From an uncultured Neomegalonema sp. (GTDB taxonomy: Bacteria > Pseudomonadota > Alphaproteobacteria > Rhodobacterales > Rhodobacteraceae), in contig CALGNW010000067.1 in assembly GCA_937958345.1 (NCBI GenBank), forward strand, positions 1 to 14,656: DNA of 14,656 bases. Direction: 5' to 3'. The position numbers were made by a program, and so were the translations under genes. Positions 14,300 through 14,656 of the stretch are shown here, piece by piece. Position 1 is the first letter of the stretch. Each line of letters opens with the position of its first letter. The notes under the pieces were generated by a model, which saw only the letters and a program-made list of their open reading frames with translations, did not search any database and was not told the origin of the DNA.

Positions 14300-14656
14300 T
14301 CAGATTCGGATATCAAGGCGGTTTGACGGTACGGTGATCGGAGCAAGCCCGACGGTCTCGCTTATCGGATCAGCCGTTCCGGAGGTTGCGAAGGGCTTGG
14401 CATCATTTCCGCCGCCCTGCCCTTTGGCGCGTTCCTGCGAAAATGTGAGTGACCCCAAGTCGACATTCGTTTCGCGAAGTAGTTTCAGCAATTCGTCAGA
14501 GTTTCGACGCATTAAATCGAGGGCGTCTTCCCGCTCGGCGCGGACGATTATGTTCATGCGGTCATCAATGAGTGTGAACTCGATATCGAGTTTTCCCATC
14601 TCGACCGGATCAATATACAGCTCGACCGTCGCCCCGCTTTTGGCCGACAGTGCCGC
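14300..14656 (-). CDS. fliK: Flagellar hook-length control protein FliK, C-terminal part (cut by right window edge)
   Basis: FliK measures hook length and switches the export apparatus from hook to filament substrates. The frame is open to base 14656, giving the last 118 residues. The visible part carries the FliK C-terminal (Flg_hook) domain signature: ATVELYIDPVEMGKLDIEFT, then IIVRAEREDALDLMRRNSDE, LLKLLRETNVDLGSLTFSQE, matching the family pattern V-x-L-x-x-DP-x-E-x-G and the DLGSL-type motif near the end. A Gly/Asp-rich variable tail follows (GQGGGNDAKPF). Position directly before flgD supports the call. The N-terminal part, which is poorly conserved in the family, lies outside the window. 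Confidence 0.9.
   Translation of the reverse strand, partial: AALSAKSGATVELYIDPVEMGKLDIEFTLIDDRMNIIVRAEREDALDLMRRNSDELLKLLRETNVDLGSLTFSQERAKGQGGGNDAKPFATSGTADPISETVGLAPITVPSNRLDIRI

Noticed and set aside
1..14656. Mobile elements, CRISPR arrays, tRNA or phage genes
   Set aside because: Genes tile the window almost without gaps and all but two have clear flagellar identities; no terminal repeats, transposase motifs, spaced repeats or cloverleaf were seen.

Overview
The window is a dense flagellar gene block from an alphaproteobacterium, most likely Rhodobacterales (Roseobacter-like or a Rhodobacter/Cereibacter Fla2-type system). The evidence is the MotB N-terminus (IIIKRK followed by GGAWKVAYADFVTAMM), short FlgA and FliN proteins, two FliL paralogues, a MotE-type coiled-coil protein beside motA, and long operons joined by ATGA/GTGA overlaps. 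The taxonomic call is inferred from protein style and gene order, not from a search. No mobile element, CRISPR array, tRNA or rRNA is visible.

Layout. Positions 1-5650 are transcribed leftwards. The five-gene run fliF-fliH-fliN-fliP-fliG is packed with 4-base overlaps or a 3-base gap. A 180-base AT-rich gap follows, with a hairpin after fliG and an unusual cluster of repeats, then motB and the 5' part of flgE, which is cut by the left edge. Positions 5651-5781 are an AT-rich divergent control region. Positions 5782-13529 are transcribed rightwards as one apparent ten-gene operon: fliL1, a small uncharacterised membrane coiled-coil gene, motE, motA, a 667-codon periplasmic protein (probable motK), flgF, flgG, flgA, flgH and fliL2. 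A hairpin lies in the 61-base convergent gap, and flgD and the 3' end of fliK come back on the minus strand to the right edge.

How they work together. FliF (MS ring), FliG and FliN (rotor and switch), FliH (export ATPase regulator) and FliP (export gate core) build the base and export machine. FlgF and FlgG (rod), FlgH (L ring) and FlgA (P-ring chaperone) build the periplasmic axle and bushings. FlgD and FliK scaffold the hook and set its length, and FlgE is the hook subunit. MotA and MotB are the proton-type stator, with FliL1/FliL2, MotE and the MotK-like protein as likely stator accessories. fliM, flgI, fliI and the other export genes are not in the window and must lie elsewhere.

The least described content is the stator-accessory block at 5782-10170, especially the 126-residue coiled-coil protein and the 667-residue periplasmic protein, and the repeat cluster in front of motB.
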